A stretch of 64,000 bases of DNA from Prostheceraeus crozeri (Eukaryota > Platyhelminthes > Polycladida > Euryleptidae), in the NCBI GenBank assembly GCA_907163375.1, contig CAJQUW010003073.1:260501-324500 (forward strand). Direction: 5' to 3'. A program made the translations under genes and the position numbers. Positions within the stretch are counted from its first letter, which is position 1, and each line of letters opens with the position of its first letter. The notes beneath the pieces were generated by a model. The model did not search any database, had not been told where the DNA came from, and worked only from the letters and a program-made list of their open reading frames with translations. Shown here piece by piece: positions 60,490 to 64,000 of this stretch.

Positions 60490-63400
60490 GGCCTGCTTTT
60501 GGAAACTTAACAAACACTCATAACTGTGCTTTTCCGCCCATTGCCCCTCCGATCACACAGCCTGCAAATCGCCCTGATCGACACAGCAAGCCACACCACC
60601 AGTCTCTGACGCTTGGACTTCTTAACGTGCGTTCCCTCACTAGCAAGGTGGATGATGTAACCGCATTACTACGCGACCGCTCCATTCATGTTCTCTTCCT
60701 AGTCGAGACTTGGCATGACTCGGATTCTGTCAGTCTGCAACTCCTGCGCGCTGCCGGCCTGACAGTGCTTGATAGGCATAGCCGTGCTATCTTTCCTCAG
60801 CACTGTGAAGATCGCCAGACTGACCACTCTCACTCCGGTGACTTTTGAATCTCTCTGCGTCAGACTTTCATGTAAATCCGCATCAGCCGTCATCATCTGT
60901 ATATATCGAACTGGCCCTGTCACATCGCAGTTCTTCACCGAACTCTCCAACATTCTCGAGACTTACATTATCTCCAATGAGCCCTTGTTCATCGCGGGTG
61001 ACCTCAACATTCATGTTGAAAAGCCTGATGACCCCCATTCGAAGACTCTTCTCAGCCTGTTCCAAGCATATGGTCTAGAATGCCGTGTAACTGGCCCTAC
61101 CCATAATCACGGAGGGACTCTCGACATCATTGCATCAAGATGCGACTTACCATCACCTGAGGTTGTTGTTGATGATCCTGGACTATCTGATCACTGTCTT
61201 GTCACGTGGACAACATCTCTCCCCCGACCTCTACCTGTTTATCGCACCATCATTTCACGCCCATGGACGTCTTTGAACAATCAAAATCTACGCACAATTC
61301 TCTCCAGTTCCAGCCTTAATTTTTGTCCATCCTCACCTCCAACATCTGACATTGACTACCTCGCAGAACTTTACGACTATGAGATCACCAGTGCCCCTGA
61401 CTCCGAAATTCCCATGAGATCTGTGCGTTGCCGTTCGCGAGCCTCGGACCCCTGGTTCGATGATGACTGCAAGAAAGTGAAACGACATGCCAGACGTCTT
61501 GAGAGACGAGTCAAACGTCTCATCATCAGCGATCCTGCTTCAGCTCAGCTTGCTTCTGCTGAGCTAAAAGCTGTCCGTCTATCATACAAGAAACTTACTA
61601 TTCAAAAGCGGGAGACTTTCTGGAAGGCCAAGACAGAATGTGAGAAAGGCAATCCTCGATTGATGTGGAAATCTATCAACTCCATCATGGGTCGTCTCCA
61701 CGCCAACCCTGGTGTGAACATCTCAGCCGACTTATTCCATCAGCACATCGTCGAGAAAGTACAGTGCATTCACGACAGGACTCTGAATCACACACCTCCT
61801 AATTTCTCGCAGGCTCCATCTGACTGCTCCTTCAGTGTTTTTCAACTCCTCACCGTTCATGATGTCATACTAGCCATAGCTTCACTTCGCAACAAGCACA
61901 ATTCCCGTGACTGCCTGCCCACTGATCTCCTCAAGTGCAACATTGACATCCTGGCACCGTTCATTACCATTCTTTTCAACATGTCCCTTACATGTGGGAC
62001 ATTTCCCCGTCTCTGGAAGGAAGCTGTCATCAATCCAGTCCTTAAGAAAGGTAATCTCGATTCCTCTGAAGTATCTTCTTACAGACCGATTTCCAAGTTA
62101 TGTACCCTCTCAAAAGTTCTCGAGCGCATTGTGACCCGTCAGCTTCTACGTCATCTCAGCGATCATAGCCTTCTCCCGAGTCTCCAATCAGCTTACCGTT
62201 CCTTTCACTCGACTGAAACAGCCCTCCTCAAAGTATCCTCCGACATTTTGTTAGCCATGGATAATGGCGACCTATCCCTCATTGCCCTCCTCGACCTCAG
62301 TTCTGCATTTGACTCAGTCCACCATGACATACTTCTCCGTCGCCTCGAAGTCTCGTTTGGCCTGCATGGACAGGTCCTTTCCTGGTTCGCATCATTTATT
62401 ACGGATCGATCCTATTCTGTAGTGTGTGACACCTCCACTTCATCTCCAGTTTCGTCGTCTCATGGGGTCCTTCAAGGCTCCGTGCTTGGCCCTATCTTGT
62501 TTCTCCTGTACACGTCTGACCTTCCCAATATTATCACATCTCATGGTCTTTCCTACCATATGTATGCTGATGATATCCAAATCTACGGCTCCTGTCATCC
62601 ATCCCAGATCCATGTCCTCTCCAACAAGATGTCCAACTGCTTATCTGCTGTTCACGACTGGCTAGCGAGCAATCGTCTCTTGCTTAACGCCAGTAAGACT
62701 GAAATCATGTGGCTCACCTCTAAAAGACGCCGCAATCTTGTTCCACAGTCTCCTATTATTATCGGACAACAAGACTCCATCACTCCGACTAACAAAATCC
62801 GCAATCTCGGGGTCATTCTTGATCCCTGTCTGTCCATGCAACACCACATTTCTAGCACGGTCTCCAAATGTTTTGGTGCACTTCGCCAGCTTCGCTCACT
62901 CCGTCGCTTCCTTCCTCTACCGGTTTTAAACACTCTCATGGTTTCCCTCGTTCACTCCCGGCTCGATTTTTGCTCCAGTCTACTTTATGGCCTACCAGAC
63001 AATTCCCTCTGCAAGCTTCAATCAATTCTTAATGCAGGTGCGCGAATTCTGTTCAATACCAGCTCCCGCGACCACGTGACCCCTCTACTACGATCCCTTC
63101 AGTGGTTACCGATTCGCTATAGGATTACCTATCGCCTGGCAGTTTTCGCCTTCAAATGCATTCGCGGTTCAGCTCCTTCCTACATGTGCTCCATGCTTCA
63201 CACACTGTAACACACTGTAATCCCACACGCTGTAATCTCCGATCCGCTTCCAATGATGACCTGTTGATCCCCTCCTCCCGCCTGAGGACCGTCGGAGCTC
63301 GTGCCTTTCCGATTGCGGCTGCTCGTATCTGGAATAACCTGCCGACAAGCCTTAAGACAACTTCATCCATTTCATCCTTCAAGAGACACCTGAAGGTTGA

Positions 63401-63570
63401 ACTCCTGCGCATTGCCTACTTATCTTGAGCTTTGCTCCTTCTTCTGCTTCCCTTGTCCTGTTGACCCTTAATCTTTGACTTTTGATGACTGTTTCACTGT
63501 AGAAAGTGCCCTTGAAGTCTTCGGACATAAATGTCACTTGAATCTGTTCGTATAATAAATAAATAAATAG
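60490..63570 (+). mobile_element. L2/CR1-group LINE, nearly complete ORF2
   Basis: An endonuclease-RT protein spans about 60500-63428, followed by a 3'UTR and an (AAATA)n tail (TAATAAATAAATAAATAG, 63554-63570). No ORF1 is seen, so the 5' end is truncated. The endonuclease begins LTLGLLNVRSLTSKVDDVTA at about 60607; a small deletion with a frame change near 60775 precedes the long frame. A second frame change lies near 63205, after which the conserved tail continues (SRLRTVGARAFPIAAARIWN to about 63428). With only about two defects in 2.9 kb, it is the youngest coding-bearing LINE here. Confidence 0.88.
60769..63210 (+). CDS. LINE endonuclease/reverse transcriptase, main open frame
   Basis: The 813-residue frame holds most of the apurinic-like endonuclease (FIAGDLNIH at about residues 74-82; GLSDHCLVTW with the catalytic SDH at about 142-151), a linker with RSRASDPWFDDDCK, and the full RT. 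RT motifs are SYRPISKLCTLSKVLERIV, LLDLSSAFDSVHHDILLRRL, GVLQGSVLGPILFLLYTSDL and the catalytic YADD at about residue 600. The thumb and tail follow (LNASKTEIMWL, LGVILDPCLSM, HSRLDFCSSLLYGLP, LLRSLQWLPIRYRITYRL). The initial Met is not the true start: the endonuclease N-terminus lies upstream in another frame. Target-primed reverse transcription is the known mode of the family. Confidence 0.88.
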   Translation: MIGIAVLSFLSTVKIARLTTLTPVTFESLCVRLSCKSASAVIICIYRTGPVTSQFFTELSNILETYIISNEPLFIAGDLNIHVEKPDDPHSKTLLSLFQAYGLECRVTGPTHNHGGTLDIIASRCDLPSPEVVVDDPGLSDHCLVTWTTSLPRPLPVYRTIISRPWTSLNNQNLRTILSSSSLNFCPSSPPTSDIDYLAELYDYEITSAPDSEIPMRSVRCRSRASDPWFDDDCKKVKRHARRLERRVKRLIISDPASAQLASAELKAVRLSYKKLTIQKRETFWKAKTECEKGNPRLMWKSINSIMGRLHANPGVNISADLFHQHIVEKVQCIHDRTLNHTPPNFSQAPSDCSFSVFQLLTVHDVILAIASLRNKHNSRDCLPTDLLKCNIDILAPFITILFNMSLTCGTFPRLWKEAVINPVLKKGNLDSSEVSSYRPISKLCTLSKVLERIVTRQLLRHLSDHSLLPSLQSAYRSFHSTETALLKVSSDILLAMDNGDLSLIALLDLSSAFDSVHHDILLRRLEVSFGLHGQVLSWFASFITDRSYSVVCDTSTSSPVSSSHGVLQGSVLGPILFLLYTSDLPNIITSHGLSYHMYADDIQIYGSCHPSQIHVLSNKMSNCLSAVHDWLASNRLLLNASKTEIMWLTSKRRRNLVPQSPIIIGQQDSITPTNKIRNLGVILDPCLSMQHHISSTVSKCFGALRQLRSLRRFLPLPVLNTLMVSLVHSRLDFCSSLLYGLPDNSLCKLQSILNAGARILFNTSSRDHVTPLLRSLQWLPIRYRITYRLAVFAFKCIRGSAPSYMCSMLHTL

Positions 63571-64000
63571 GAAATTTAAGACTTAATGATTGATGAAAGA
63601 TTATTCGCATAAGTATTATGACATCCGTCATTCGGGATCAGAGATAAAATGTTACTGCGGAAATTCAGATATTCATCAGATGAGATAATAGCGGAATAAC
63701 TTCAAGCATTAAGCATAAATAAGCTTTAAAAAATTTGCTTTAATTAAGCATGAAAATTATAAGTAAGAAAATCATACTCAAAATATAATATAATCTGCAA
63801 TTGCGTCTACAGAAACTCTTTGAAGAAATATTTGTGATCAAATTCATCTTGAAAAATTAAAGCTGTTTCTCTCACTCACAATCTAACGGCAGCATAAAAC
63901 ATCACACAATGCATTACTTTCAGGTCAGATATAAGTGAGCCAATCTGACTTTTTTCCACTGACCAGGCTGCTGCTCCTGTAGTTGAATTATCAGATGTTT
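63571..64000. other. Gene-free right edge
   Basis: AT-rich sequence after the LINE tail; nothing recognised. Confidence 0.4.

Overview
This is a gene-poor, AT-rich, repeat-dense piece of an animal nuclear genome. Introns with GT-AG ends, AATAAA signals, tRNA-derived SINEs, LINEs, Penelope-like elements and many hAT/piggyBac copies all point to a metazoan. Frequent TACATGTA and TAGGCCTA words recall marine invertebrates such as echinoderms, lancelets or molluscs, but I cannot fix the phylum from this window.

Two host genes are clear, both on the minus strand. One is a mitochondrial ribosome recycling factor (MRRF, 9579-10409), with a 5'UTR intron that ends exactly at the ATG. The other is a KCTD-family BTB protein (23311-24123), whose stop codon overlaps an AATAAA. 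Splice-flanked open stretches of unknown identity may be exons of further host genes: 2697-2837 and 4778-4942 on plus; 36140-36718, 38820-39219 and 44530-44732 on minus. The pair at 36140-36220 and 36537-36718 is the best supported because the reading phase is kept across the proposed intron.

Most of the rest is mobile DNA. 0-8 kb: a Penelope-like fragment, a palindromic element at 4.37 kb, an internally deleted piggyBac with TTAA ends (5250-6747) and a TIR element at 7.4 kb. 11.9-15.7 kb: a degraded LINE carrying a hairpin insertion and a 1.1 kb TIR element, which itself carries a SINE. 16-20 kb: a 0.7 kb foldback, a SINE, a 127 bp GATCCGG-rich MITE and a 693 bp hAT with perfect 8 bp target duplications. 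26.8-34.7 kb: decayed TIR elements plus hAT and piggyBac remnants. 39.75-41.07 kb: a compound foldback of nested inverted repeats. 46.1 kb: a hAT-type MITE with AATTAC-rich ends. 52.0-54.9 kb: two adjacent Penelope-like units, one with a hammerhead-like core and one with 418 bp near-identical inverted arms around reverse transcriptase and GIY-YIG coding regions. 55.1-56.6 kb: a hAT with perfect target duplications. 58.5-59.4 kb: a LINE 3' fragment. 60.5-63.6 kb: a long, fairly young L2/CR1-type LINE next to an inverted SINE.

The genes do not form a pathway. The main biology here is transposon layering, especially elements built as inverted repeats. I found no CRISPR, operon, rRNA or convincing functional tRNA gene.
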